DNA of 64,000 bases, taken from contig NZ_CDBH01000072.1 in NCBI RefSeq assembly GCF_000820305.1, positions 1-64,000 on the forward strand. The letters run 5' to 3'. This DNA comes from Aeromonas dhakensis. GTDB taxonomy: Bacteria; Pseudomonadota; Gammaproteobacteria; Enterobacterales; Aeromonadaceae. The notes below the pieces were generated by a model, which was not told where the DNA came from, made no database searches, and saw only the letters and a program-made list of their open reading frames with translations. Positions within the stretch are counted from its first letter, which is position 1. Every line of letters begins with the position of its first letter. Shown piece after piece: positions 15,948 through 24,284 of this stretch. Made by a program: the position numbers and the translations under genes.

Positions 15948-16754
15948 TCAGATGCCGGAGCCGTCGCTCTCGCCACCTTCCTCATGCAGGCCGCACTCGC
16001 GCTTGAGGCCGAAGAAGCGGGTCTGCTCCTCGCTCATGCCGGGCTCCCACTTGGCGGTGGTGTGCACATCGCCCACCGACAGGTAGCCCTGCTCCCACAG
16101 GGGGTGGTAGGGGAGGTCGAACTCCTTGAAGTAGTAAAAGACGTCCTTGTTGCTCCAGTCGATGACCGGCAGGAACTTGAAGCGACCGCGCTGGATGGCC
16201 AGCACCGGCAGCTTGCCCCGGCTGCCGGATTGCTCCCGGCGCAGGCCAGAGAACCAGGTGCGGGCGCCCAGCTCGTTCAGGGCGCGGTCCATGGGCTCCA
16301 CCTTGTTGAGCTGGTTGTAGCGGGTGATCCCCTCCACGCCCTGCTCCCACAGGAGGCCGAAGCGGGCCTCCTGCCAGGCCGGGCTGAGTTCGGCCCGGTA
16401 GATCTTGAGGTTGAGGGCGAGACGCTCGGTCAGCTCGTCGATGAAACGGTAGGTCTCGGGGAAGAGATAACCGGTGTCGGTCAGCACCACCGGCACATCG
16501 GCCCGCTCGCGGCTCACCAGGTGCAGCATCAGCGCCGCCTGGATGCCGAAACTCGACGACAGTACATGCTCCCCCGGCAGGTTGGCCAGGGCCCAGCGCA
16601 CCCGCTCGGGGGCGCTCATGGCGTCCAGCTCCCGGTTGAGGGGAACCAGCGCCTCGACCTGCTCCTCCCGGCCCAGGGCTAGCAGGGCGTCGAGGTCGAG
16701 CCGACCGTCGGCGGTGCGCGCCAGCCGGGCTGTATCAGTCTGTTCAGGCTGCAT
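15948..16754 (-). CDS. cysH: Phosphoadenylyl-sulfate (PAPS) reductase
   Basis: A 268-residue cytoplasmic enzyme that reduces PAPS to sulfite with thioredoxin. It has SSSFGIQAALMLHLV (PAPS-binding loop), VVLTDTGYLFPETYRF, TWFSGLRREQSGSR and the C-terminal redox-active Cys in KRECGLHE. Only the single catalytic Cys is present in this motif and no CC pairs are seen, so it is the PAPS type without an iron-sulfur cluster. The ATG lies 11 bases inside the end of cysI, so the genes are translationally coupled. Confidence 0.95.
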   Translation of the reverse strand: MQPEQTDTARLARTADGRLDLDALLALGREEQVEALVPLNRELDAMSAPERVRWALANLPGEHVLSSSFGIQAALMLHLVSRERADVPVVLTDTGYLFPETYRFIDELTERLALNLKIYRAELSPAWQEARFGLLWEQGVEGITRYNQLNKVEPMDRALNELGARTWFSGLRREQSGSRGKLPVLAIQRGRFKFLPVIDWSNKDVFYYFKEFDLPYHPLWEQGYLSVGDVHTTAKWEPGMSEEQTRFFGLKRECGLHEEGGESDGSGI

Positions 16755-18468
16755 AGAAGTCCCTCGCGGAGTCGATGACCGGGGCTATGATCCCGGCGCG
16801 AATGACGAAGTCGCCGAAGCACTCGCCTGGGTTGCGATCCTTGGCCCAACGGCCGATCAGGGCGTCCAGCTCGGCCAGGATCTGCGGCTCGGTGATGTTC
16901 TCCAGGTGCAGGCGCGGGATGCGGGTCCCCTCGAGGTTGCCACCCAGGTGCAGGTTGTAGCGCCCCGGCGCCTTGCCCACCAGTCCCACCTCCGCCAGCA
17001 TGGCGCGGCCGCAGCCGTTGGGGCAGCCGGTGACACGGAAGATGATGGCGTCATCCGCCAGACCGTGCTTGGTCAGCAGCCCCTCGATGTCGGTGACAAA
17101 CGCCGGCAGCATGCGCTCGGCCTCGGCCATCGCCAGCGGGCAGGTAGGCAGGGCCACGCAGGCCATGGACTGCTTGCGCTGCTCGCTCACGCCGTCATCC
17201 AGCAGACCGTACTGGCGCGCCAGCGCTTCGATGCGGGCCTTCTCGCCGGCCGGGACGCCCGCGATGATGAGGTTCTGGTTGGCGGTGAGACGGAAATCCC
17301 CCTGATGTACCTTGGCGATCTCCAGCATGCCGCTCTTGAGGGGCTTGCCCGGGAAGTCCAGCAGGCGGCCGTTCTCGATGAACAGGGTCAGATGGTGCTT
17401 GCCGTCGATCCCCTCTACCCAACCGAAGCGATCGCCACGGCTGGTGAACTCATAGGGGCGTACCGGTCCGAACTGGATGCCGGCGCGGCTCTCCACCTCG
17501 GCCTTGAAGGCCTCGACCCCCACCCGTTCAAGGGTGTACTTGGTCTTGGCGTTCTTGCGGTTGACCCGGTTGCCCCAGTCGCGCTGGGTGCTGACCACGG
17601 CGGCCGCCACTTCCAGCACGTGGGAGAGGGGCACGAAGCCGAAATCGCTCGCCTTGCGCGGGTAGGTGCTGGTGTCGCCGTGGGTCATGGCCAGCCCCCC
17701 GCCCACCAGCACATTGAAGCCCACCAGCTTGCCACCTTCGGCGATGGCCACGAAGTTGAGATCGTTGGCGTGGATGTCCACATCGTTGTGGGGCGGGATG
17801 ACCACGGTCGTCTTGAACTTGCGCGGCAGGTAGTTGGAACCCAGGATCGGCTCCTCGTCATCCCCCAGCTTCTCGCCGTCCAGCCAGATCTCCACGTAGG
17901 CGCGGGTCTTGGGCAGCAGGTGCTCGGAGATCTTCTTGGCCCACTCGTAGGCCTCCTGATGCAGTTCGGACTCCACCGGATTGCTGGTGCAGAGCACGTT
18001 GCGGTTCACGTCGCCGGCGGTGGCTATGCTGTCGATGCCGGTGCTGTTCAGTGTCTGGTGCATCAGCTTGATGTCGCGCTTGAGCACACCGTGGAACTGG
18101 AAGGTCTGGCGGGTGGTCAGGCGGATGCTGCCGTACAGGCTGTGTTCCTCGGCGAACTTGTCGATCACCAGCCACTGGGCCGGGGTGATGATGCCGCCGG
18201 GCAGGCGGGCACGCAGCATGACGTTGTGCAGGGGCTCCAGCTTCTGGGCGGCGCGCTCGGGGCGAATGTCGCGGTCATCCTGCTGATACATGCCGTGGAA
18301 GCGGATCAGCTGGAAGTTGTCGCCGTTGAAGCCGCCAGTGAGCGGGTCCTTGAGATCCTGCTCTATGGTGCCGCGCAGAAAGTTGCTCTCGCGTTTCAGA
18401 CGTTCGTTGTCGGCCAGCGGTCCTTCCACCGGTCCTGCTTTTTGGTGAGAGAGAGGTTGTTTGCTCAT
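16744..18468 (-). CDS. cysI: Sulfite reductase (NADPH) hemoprotein beta subunit
   Basis: A 574-residue protein from ATG 18468, which shares a base with the cysJ stop. The siroheme/[4Fe-4S] ligands are in ACVALPTCPLAMAEAER (about residue 435) and GCPNGCGRAM (about 480). The N-terminal RLTTRQTFQFHGV and the NVLVGGGLAMTHGD segment are conserved sulfite/nitrite reductase motifs. With the flavoprotein CysJ it reduces sulfite to sulfide with six electrons. Length is as in E. coli (570). Confidence 0.96.
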   Translation of the reverse strand: MSKQPLSHQKAGPVEGPLADNERLKRESNFLRGTIEQDLKDPLTGGFNGDNFQLIRFHGMYQQDDRDIRPERAAQKLEPLHNVMLRARLPGGIITPAQWLVIDKFAEEHSLYGSIRLTTRQTFQFHGVLKRDIKLMHQTLNSTGIDSIATAGDVNRNVLCTSNPVESELHQEAYEWAKKISEHLLPKTRAYVEIWLDGEKLGDDEEPILGSNYLPRKFKTTVVIPPHNDVDIHANDLNFVAIAEGGKLVGFNVLVGGGLAMTHGDTSTYPRKASDFGFVPLSHVLEVAAAVVSTQRDWGNRVNRKNAKTKYTLERVGVEAFKAEVESRAGIQFGPVRPYEFTSRGDRFGWVEGIDGKHHLTLFIENGRLLDFPGKPLKSGMLEIAKVHQGDFRLTANQNLIIAGVPAGEKARIEALARQYGLLDDGVSEQRKQSMACVALPTCPLAMAEAERMLPAFVTDIEGLLTKHGLADDAIIFRVTGCPNGCGRAMLAEVGLVGKAPGRYNLHLGGNLEGTRIPRLHLENITEPQILAELDALIGRWAKDRNPGECFGDFVIRAGIIAPVIDSARDFYAA

Positions 18469-20255
18469 CAATAGACATCCCTTTGATAACGTTTGGCACG
18501 ACGCAATTCGCTCAGATACTCTTCTGCTTCCTCACGGCTCTTCTGGCCATGTTCGGCAATCACATCCAGCAGGGCTTCCTGCACATCCTTCGCCATGTGG
18601 TTGGCGTCGCCGCACACATAGAAGTGAGCGCCTGCTTCCAGCCACTGGTAGAGCTCGAGCCCTGCCTCGCGCAGGCGGTCCTGCACATAAATCTTGTTGG
18701 CCTGATCCCGGCTGAAGGCGAGGGAGATCTTCGACAGCAGGCCCGACTTCACATAACGCTGCCACTCCACCTGATAGAGGAAATCCTGGGTAAAGTGCGG
18801 ATTGCCGAAGAAGAGCCAGTTCTTGCCCTCCGCTCCTTGCGCTTCCCGCTCCTGCAGGAAGGCCCGGAAGGGGGCTATGCCGGTGCCAGGGCCCACCATG
18901 ATGACGGGGGTATCGGGGTTTTGCGGCAGGCGGAAGTTGTCGTTGTGCTCCACGAATACCCGCACCTCGGCATCTTCCGGCAGACGGTCCGCCAGATAGG
19001 AGGAGGCGGCGCCGCTGCGCACTGTGCCATCTTCCTGCGGGTAGCGCACCACGCCGACAGTCAGGTGCACTTCTTCCTCCACCTCGCTCTGGCTGGAGGC
19101 GATGGAGTAGAGGCGCGGAGTGAGCGGGCGCAGCAGGCCCAGCAGCTGTTCGGCTGTGAGCGCGGTCGGGAAGCGTTTCAGAACATCCACCACCTGGGCG
19201 CTGGCCACCAGGGCGTTGACCTGGGCCTTGTCACCGGCCAGATCTTTGAGGGCTGCGTTGTCCGAGGTCTCTGCCAAGCCGGTGATAAAGCCGCCGTGCA
19301 AGCGGGTCAGCTCCAACTCGCGGCTGAGCACTTCGCGCAGGCTGCCGCGAGCGGTGGCCTCGTCGCCGGAGAGATGAGCCAGCGCCAAGACCTCACCGAC
19401 CAGGTCGGCATCGTTGTCAAACCAGATGCCCAGCGCATCCCCCGGCTGGTAGCGGATGCCGGACTCTTCGAGGCTGATCTCGATGTGGCGGATATCCTTG
19501 GTCGAGTCGCGACCGGTGATCTTCTGGTTGACCGAGAGCCTGGCCGGGAAGGGGTTCTCCTTGCTGTACTGGCTGTGGCCGACAGCCTGTTGGACCGCGC
19601 TGGCGATGCTGCTGCCGGTGGGACCGGCAGAGAGGGTGGCGGCGATGGCGTTGAGCGCCTGTTCGCCCCATGCCTTGGCGGCATCCTGATAATCCACGTC
19701 CAGGCTGGCGAGTTCATGCACCCGATCGGCGCCGGCCTTGGTCAGCAGGCTGTCAAAGTCCTTGCCGGTCTGGCAGAAGAACTCATAGGAGCTGTCACCC
19801 AGCCCCAGCACGGCGAACTTGAGCCCTTCCAGCTTGCCAACCTTGCCCTTCTTGAGCTGCTCGTACAGATCGACCGCGCTCTCCGGCGGTTCACCCTCCC
19901 CGTAAGTGCTCACTACCACCAGCAGGTGGGTCTCTTTCTTGAGCTGCTTGGGTTTGTAGTCCGCCATGGAGGTAAGGGTCACCGGCAGGCCACGGGCCTC
20001 GGCCTGCGCCTTGATGGCACTGGCCACGCCCTTGGCGTTGCCGGTCTGGGAGCCGTAGAGAATGGTCAGATTGCCGCTGGGGGCGGCGGCTGCCCCGGTC
20101 ACGGCCGGCTGGCTGCCCGCCTGGGAGAGACCGTAGAGATAACCGCTCACCCAGGCCAGTTGCTGGGTATTGAGGGTCGATAGCGCCTGGCTCAGCTGTC
20201 GCTGCTGCTCGTCAGAGAGGGGAGTCAGGTTGGTCAGGGAGTCCTTCAATTGCAT
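18468..20255 (-). CDS. cysJ: Sulfite reductase (NADPH) flavoprotein alpha subunit
   Basis: A 595-residue diflavin reductase from ATG 20255 (a GTG precedes it directly). A flavodoxin domain spans about residues 64-205 (LYGSQTGNAKGVA for FMN), a ferredoxin-reductase FAD domain follows (RLYSIASS at about 384), and the C-terminal NADPH domain has VGPGTGIAPFRAF (about 455) and YVCGDANHMAKDV. It passes electrons from NADPH to CysI. It is the first gene of cysJIH; the promoter region contains an AT-rich inverted repeat. Confidence 0.96.
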   Translation of the reverse strand: MQLKDSLTNLTPLSDEQQRQLSQALSTLNTQQLAWVSGYLYGLSQAGSQPAVTGAAAAPSGNLTILYGSQTGNAKGVASAIKAQAEARGLPVTLTSMADYKPKQLKKETHLLVVVSTYGEGEPPESAVDLYEQLKKGKVGKLEGLKFAVLGLGDSSYEFFCQTGKDFDSLLTKAGADRVHELASLDVDYQDAAKAWGEQALNAIAATLSAGPTGSSIASAVQQAVGHSQYSKENPFPARLSVNQKITGRDSTKDIRHIEISLEESGIRYQPGDALGIWFDNDADLVGEVLALAHLSGDEATARGSLREVLSRELELTRLHGGFITGLAETSDNAALKDLAGDKAQVNALVASAQVVDVLKRFPTALTAEQLLGLLRPLTPRLYSIASSQSEVEEEVHLTVGVVRYPQEDGTVRSGAASSYLADRLPEDAEVRVFVEHNDNFRLPQNPDTPVIMVGPGTGIAPFRAFLQEREAQGAEGKNWLFFGNPHFTQDFLYQVEWQRYVKSGLLSKISLAFSRDQANKIYVQDRLREAGLELYQWLEAGAHFYVCGDANHMAKDVQEALLDVIAEHGQKSREEAEEYLSELRRAKRYQRDVY

Positions 20256-20316
20256 CACACACGTCTTCCATGGTCTGATTTTTGGTCAGGTTAAGGGGTG
20301 TGATGGATAACAACAA

Positions 20317-20341
20317 AGAATAAAAATGTCTTTTTTATTCT
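20317..20341. promoter_or_regulatory. AT-rich inverted repeat in the cysJ/PhzF divergent promoter region
   Basis: AGAATAAAAA (20317-20326), a five-base spacer and TTTTTATTCT (20332-20341) form a perfect 10-bp dyad about 65 bases before cysJ. cysJIH promoters are activated by the LysR-type regulator CysB, which binds AT-rich dyads, so this is a plausible CysB site or hairpin. Assignment to CysB is inference. Confidence 0.4.
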
Positions 20342-20453
20342 ATTACTGCATTAAAAAGGCGATGGAGAGGGTGGCAAGGCGACTCAGGTCGACAGGGTTC
20401 TCATGGTATAAAGGGCGATGAATGAGCCCGTATTACCCACACAGGAAGCGTGA

Positions 20454-21260
20454 ATGTCGATCATCAGCTTGTTTCATGTCAATGCCTTCAGCCGGCACCC
20501 CTTTGGCGGCAACCCGGCGGTGGTGGCGCTGGGGCCGAGTCAGCCGGATGCCACCCTGCTGGCCATGGCGGCCGAGTTCAACCAGTCGGAGACCGCCTTT
20601 CTGGTGCCTTTGGGCCGGGCCCGCTACCAGCTGCGCTGGTTCACCCCCGAGCTGGAAGTGGATCTCTGCGGTCACGGCACCCTGGCGGCGGCCCACGTGC
20701 TGTGGCAGACGGGAGCGGTGGCAGAGGAGGAGGTCATTGGCTTCGAGACCCGCAGCGGCGAGCTGCTGGCCCGGTGCGAAGGGGCGTGGATCTGGCTCGA
20801 TTTCCCGCGCATTGCCCCGGCGCCGCTCGAGCTGGATCCAGCCTATGCGGCGGCGGTCGGTTGTCAGCCGCTGCAAACCCTGGCGGCCGGTGCCAAGTTC
20901 TTGCTGGAGCTGGCCTGCGAGGAGGAGGTCCGCGCGCTCAGCCCAGATTTTCAGGCCCTGCGCGCGCAGCCAGGGCGCGGCCTGATGGTGACTGCGCCTT
21001 CGCGCGATCCGGACCATGACTTCGTCTCCCGCTACTTCGCCCCCTGGGTCGGGGTGGATGAGGATCCGGTGACTGGCTCCAACCACTGCGCCCTGGTGCC
21101 CTTCTGGGCCGAACGGCTCGGCAAACAGCAACTGCGGGCCCGCCAGATCTCGGCCAGGGGCGGTGAGCTGCGGCTTGAATTGAAGGGAGATCGGGTGCTG
21201 ATGGCCGGTCAGGCCGTCACCCTGTGGCAGGGGGAGTGGCTGCTGCCACCTGCCTCATAA
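20454..21260 (+). CDS. PhzF-family isomerase/epimerase-like protein
   Basis: A 268-residue protein of the PhzF/diaminopimelate-epimerase fold. Features are HVNAFSRHPFGGNPAVV (residues 8-24), the acid in EFNQSETAFL (about 42-51; the Glu corresponds to the catalytic acid of PhzF), CGHGTLAAAHVL (about 74-85), and DEDPVTGSNHCAL in the C-terminal half, where the substrate carboxylate binds. Members of this family act in phenazine synthesis, but outside such clusters, as here, the substrate is unknown. It is a monocistronic gene, divergent from cysJ, with ACAGGAAGCGTGA before the ATG. Confidence 0.88.
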   Translation: MSIISLFHVNAFSRHPFGGNPAVVALGPSQPDATLLAMAAEFNQSETAFLVPLGRARYQLRWFTPELEVDLCGHGTLAAAHVLWQTGAVAEEEVIGFETRSGELLARCEGAWIWLDFPRIAPAPLELDPAYAAAVGCQPLQTLAAGAKFLLELACEEEVRALSPDFQALRAQPGRGLMVTAPSRDPDHDFVSRYFAPWVGVDEDPVTGSNHCALVPFWAERLGKQQLRARQISARGGELRLELKGDRVLMAGQAVTLWQGEWLLPPAS

Positions 21261-21311
21261 GCGCGAGACTAACGGTGGCTTGAGTGTTCGCCAGCGGTTT
21301 GTGTCCACCAT

Positions 21312-21342
21312 AAAAAACGCCCCGCAGTGGCGGGGCGTTTTG
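21312..21342. terminator. Bidirectional terminator between the PhzF-family gene and lysS
   Basis: AAAACGCCCCGC/GCGGGGCGTTTT around a short AGTG loop, with an A-run and T-run on both sides; the flanking genes converge. Confidence 0.92.
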
Positions 21343-21374
21343 ATTGTCATGGACGGCAGCGTTCTACCACGGCC

Positions 21375-22910
21375 TTACTTCTGCGGACGCAGAGCCGGGA
21401 ACAGGATGACGTCGCGGATGGTGTGGCTGTTGGTGAACAGCATCACCAGACGGTCGATACCGATACCCTGACCGGCAGTCGGCGGCAGACCGTGTTCCAG
21501 CGCGGTGACGAAGTCGGCGTCGTAGAACATGGCTTCGTCATCACCGGCGGCTTTCTGGTCAACCTGAGCCTGGAAGCGCTCGGCCTGATCTTCCGCATCG
21601 TTCAGCTCGGAGAAGCCGTTGGCCAGCTCGCGGCCGCCGATGAAGAATTCGAAGCGGTCGGTGACGTCCGGGTTCTGGTCGTTGCGACGGGCCAGCGGAG
21701 AAACGGCGGCCGGGTACTCGGTGATGAAGGTCGGTTGCAGCAGCATGTGCTCCACGGTCTCTTCGAAGATCGCGGTGATCACGTGGCCCAGTTCCCAGCT
21801 CTTCATCAGCTCGATGTGCAGGCGCTTGGCGACGGCGGTGGCCTTCTCCAGGGTCGCCAGATCGTCGCGGGTCACATCCGGGTTGTACTTGAGGATGGAG
21901 TCAACCATGGAGAGGCGCTGGAACGGCTGACCGAAATCGATGGTCAGGCCCTCTTCGCCCTCTTTGGCGTAACGGATCTTGGTGTCGCCCAGGATGTCCT
22001 GCGCCAGGGTGCGCAGCATCTCTTCGGTAAGATCCATCAGATCGATGTAGTCGGCGTAGGCCATATAGAACTCGAGCATGGTGAACTCGGGGTTATGGCG
22101 AACGGAGATACCTTCGTTACGGAAGTTGCGGTTGATCTCATAGACACGCTCGAAGCCACCGACCACCAGACGCTTCAGATAGAGTTCCGGAGCGATACGC
22201 AGGTACATGTCGATGTCCAGCGCATTGTGGTGGGTGATGAACGGACGGGCAGAAGCGCCACCCGGGATGACCTGCATCATGGGGGTTTCCACTTCCATGA
22301 AGCGCTTGTCATTCAGGAACTTGCGGATACCGGCCACGACCTTGGTACGGGTCACGAAGGTCTTGCGGGACTCTTCGTTGGCGATCAGATCCAGGTAACG
22401 CTGACGGCAGCGGGCTTCCTGGTCGGTCAGACCTTTGTGCTTCTCGGGCAGCGGGCGCAGGGCCTTGGTCAGCAGGCGAATGTCGGAGACGTGAACGGAG
22501 AGTTCGCCTGTGTTGGTGCGGAACAGGGTACCTTCGACACCCACGATATCGCCCAGATCCCACTTCTTGAACTGCTCGTTGTAGAAGCCTTCCGGCAGGT
22601 CGTCACGGGTGACGTAGACCTGGATCTTGCCTGCCATGTCCTGCAGGGTGGCGAAAGACGCCTTGCCCATGATCCGGCGGGTCATGATGCGACCGGCAAT
22701 CTTCACCCGTTTACCCAGTGCGGCCAGCTCGTCGGCGCTCTTGTCGCCAAACTCGGCGTGCAGATCGCCGGAGAGGTGGTCACGACGGAAGTCGTTGGGG
22801 AAGGGGTTGCCCTGGGCGCGCAAGGCGGCCAGCTTGGAACGACGCTCCTGCATCTCGTTGTTCAGTTCGAGAGTTTGGTCGACTTCCGGAGTGGTGGTTT
22901 GTTCAGACAT
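21375..22910 (-). CDS. lysS: Lysyl-tRNA synthetase, class II
   Basis: A 511-residue class II aminoacyl-tRNA synthetase. An N-terminal OB-fold anticodon-binding domain covers about residues 65-150 (VKIAGRIMTRRIMGKASF). The catalytic domain carries motif 2 (NFRNEGISVRHNPEFTMLE, about 265) and motif 3 (GIGIDRLVML at the C-terminus). It charges tRNA-Lys in the cytoplasm. It follows prfB by 24 bases on the same strand, the standard prfB-lysS pairing. Confidence 0.97.
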   Translation of the reverse strand: MSEQTTTPEVDQTLELNNEMQERRSKLAALRAQGNPFPNDFRRDHLSGDLHAEFGDKSADELAALGKRVKIAGRIMTRRIMGKASFATLQDMAGKIQVYVTRDDLPEGFYNEQFKKWDLGDIVGVEGTLFRTNTGELSVHVSDIRLLTKALRPLPEKHKGLTDQEARCRQRYLDLIANEESRKTFVTRTKVVAGIRKFLNDKRFMEVETPMMQVIPGGASARPFITHHNALDIDMYLRIAPELYLKRLVVGGFERVYEINRNFRNEGISVRHNPEFTMLEFYMAYADYIDLMDLTEEMLRTLAQDILGDTKIRYAKEGEEGLTIDFGQPFQRLSMVDSILKYNPDVTRDDLATLEKATAVAKRLHIELMKSWELGHVITAIFEETVEHMLLQPTFITEYPAAVSPLARRNDQNPDVTDRFEFFIGGRELANGFSELNDAEDQAERFQAQVDQKAAGDDEAMFYDADFVTALEHGLPPTAGQGIGIDRLVMLFTNSHTIRDVILFPALRPQK

Positions 22911-22934
22911 GGTGATTCCTGCTGTTCTGTTTTT

Positions 22935-24033
22935 TTACAGGCCTGACTTCAGGCTAGCTTCGATAAACTTGTCCAGATCGCCGTCGAGTACCGCCTGGGT
23001 ATTGCGGGTTTCGACGCCGGTACGTAGATCCTTGATGCGCGCATCATCCAGCACATAGGAACGGATCTGGCTGCCCCAGCCGATGTCGGACTTGGTCTCT
23101 TCGAGGGCTTGCTTCTCGGCATTCTGCTTCTGAATTTCCAGCTCATAGAGCTTGGCCTTCAGCTGCTTCATACACTGATCTTTGTTTTTGTGCTGGGAAC
23201 GATCGTTCTGGCACTGTACCACGACCCCAGTGGGAATGTGGGTAATACGTACCGCGGATTCGGTCCGGTTGACGTGCTGACCACCGGCGCCGGAGGCTCG
23301 GTAGACGTCGATGCGCAGGTCGGCCGGGTTGATCTCGATGTCGATGTCATCGTCGATCTCTGGGTAGACGAACACGGAGCAGAACGAGGTGTGGCGACGA
23401 CCGCCGGAATCGAACGGCGATTTGCGCACCAGGCGGTGCACGCCGGTCTCGGTGCGCAGCCAGCCGAAGGCGTACTCACCGGTGAACTTGATGGTGGCGG
23501 ACTTGATGCCGGCCACGTCGCCTTCGGAGCATTCAATCAGCTCGGGCTTGTAGCCGTGGGCATCGCCCCAGCGCAGGTACATGCGCAGCACCATGTTGGC
23601 CCAGTCCTGGGCCTCGGTACCACCGGAGCCGGACTGGATGTCGATGTAGCAGTCGGAGGGATCGTGCTGACCGGAGAACATGCGGCGGAACTCGAGATCC
23701 ACCAGCTTGGACTCCAGCACGTCGGCTTCGGCCACGGCTTCATTGAAGGTATCTTCGTCTTCGCCTTCCACGGCCAGCTCGACCAGCATGGCCACGTCGT
23801 CAGCACCCTGGGTCAGGGTGTCGATGGTGCCGACCACGTTTTCCAGCGCGACGCGCTCCTTGCCCAGCGCCTGTGCGCGCTCGGGTTCATTCCAGACGTC
23901 CGGCTGTTCCAGCTCGGCGTTGACCTCTTCTAGACGCTCTTTCTTGGCGTCATAGTCAAAGGTACCCCCTAAGCAGCTCGGTCCTCTCAGACAGCTCCTT
24001 AAGCTTGTTTAATACAGGATTGACTTCAAACAT
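22935..24033 (-). CDS. prfB: Peptide chain release factor 2 with programmed +1 frameshift
   Basis: Release factor 2, which recognises UGA and UAA. The gene starts at ATG 24033 (MFEVNPVLNKLKELSERTEL), reads 25 codons to an in-frame UGA (23958-23956), and continues in the +1 frame as DYDAKKERLEEVNAEL to the stop at 22935-22937. The total is 365 residues, equal to the E. coli protein. The codon-recognition tripeptide SPF (VRKSPFDSGG) and the catalytic GGQ (SGAGGQHVNRTESAV) are present. Frameshifting at the UGA is the known autoregulation: when RF2 is scarce ribosomes slip and make more. It is co-transcribed with lysS. Confidence 0.97.
23956..23970 (-). promoter_or_regulatory. prfB programmed frameshift site
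   Basis: On the coding strand the site reads AGG GGG TAC CTT TGA C: a Shine-Dalgarno-like AGGGGG three bases before the slippery CTT and an in-frame UGA followed by C. This matches the E. coli prfB frameshift signal. Confidence 0.95.
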
Positions 24034-24284
24034 CGTGAAAACTCTCGGGGTCGATGTGATTTAAAAACGGGATATTCTAGCCAATTGTGGAAGGAATAAA
24101 CAGGGTCGGCTGTCCTTGTGCGTGCCCGGTAGTCAATTTCTGGTGCAGTTTTCCCCAACTCGGTGGAAAATATCGCCCACCGCCCCATTTTCCGGTTCAG
24201 TTTTGTGCCGACGGGTCGTTAATAACTACGCAGTGCTGTGCACTTTTTGGGAAATCCTGTTCCTGACCTCCATAAGAAGAACGC

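Noticed and set aside
24040..24284. Sigma-28-like promoter for the chemoreceptor
   Set aside because: A GTGCCGACGG resembles part of the -10, but the TAAA -35 element at the right distance is missing.
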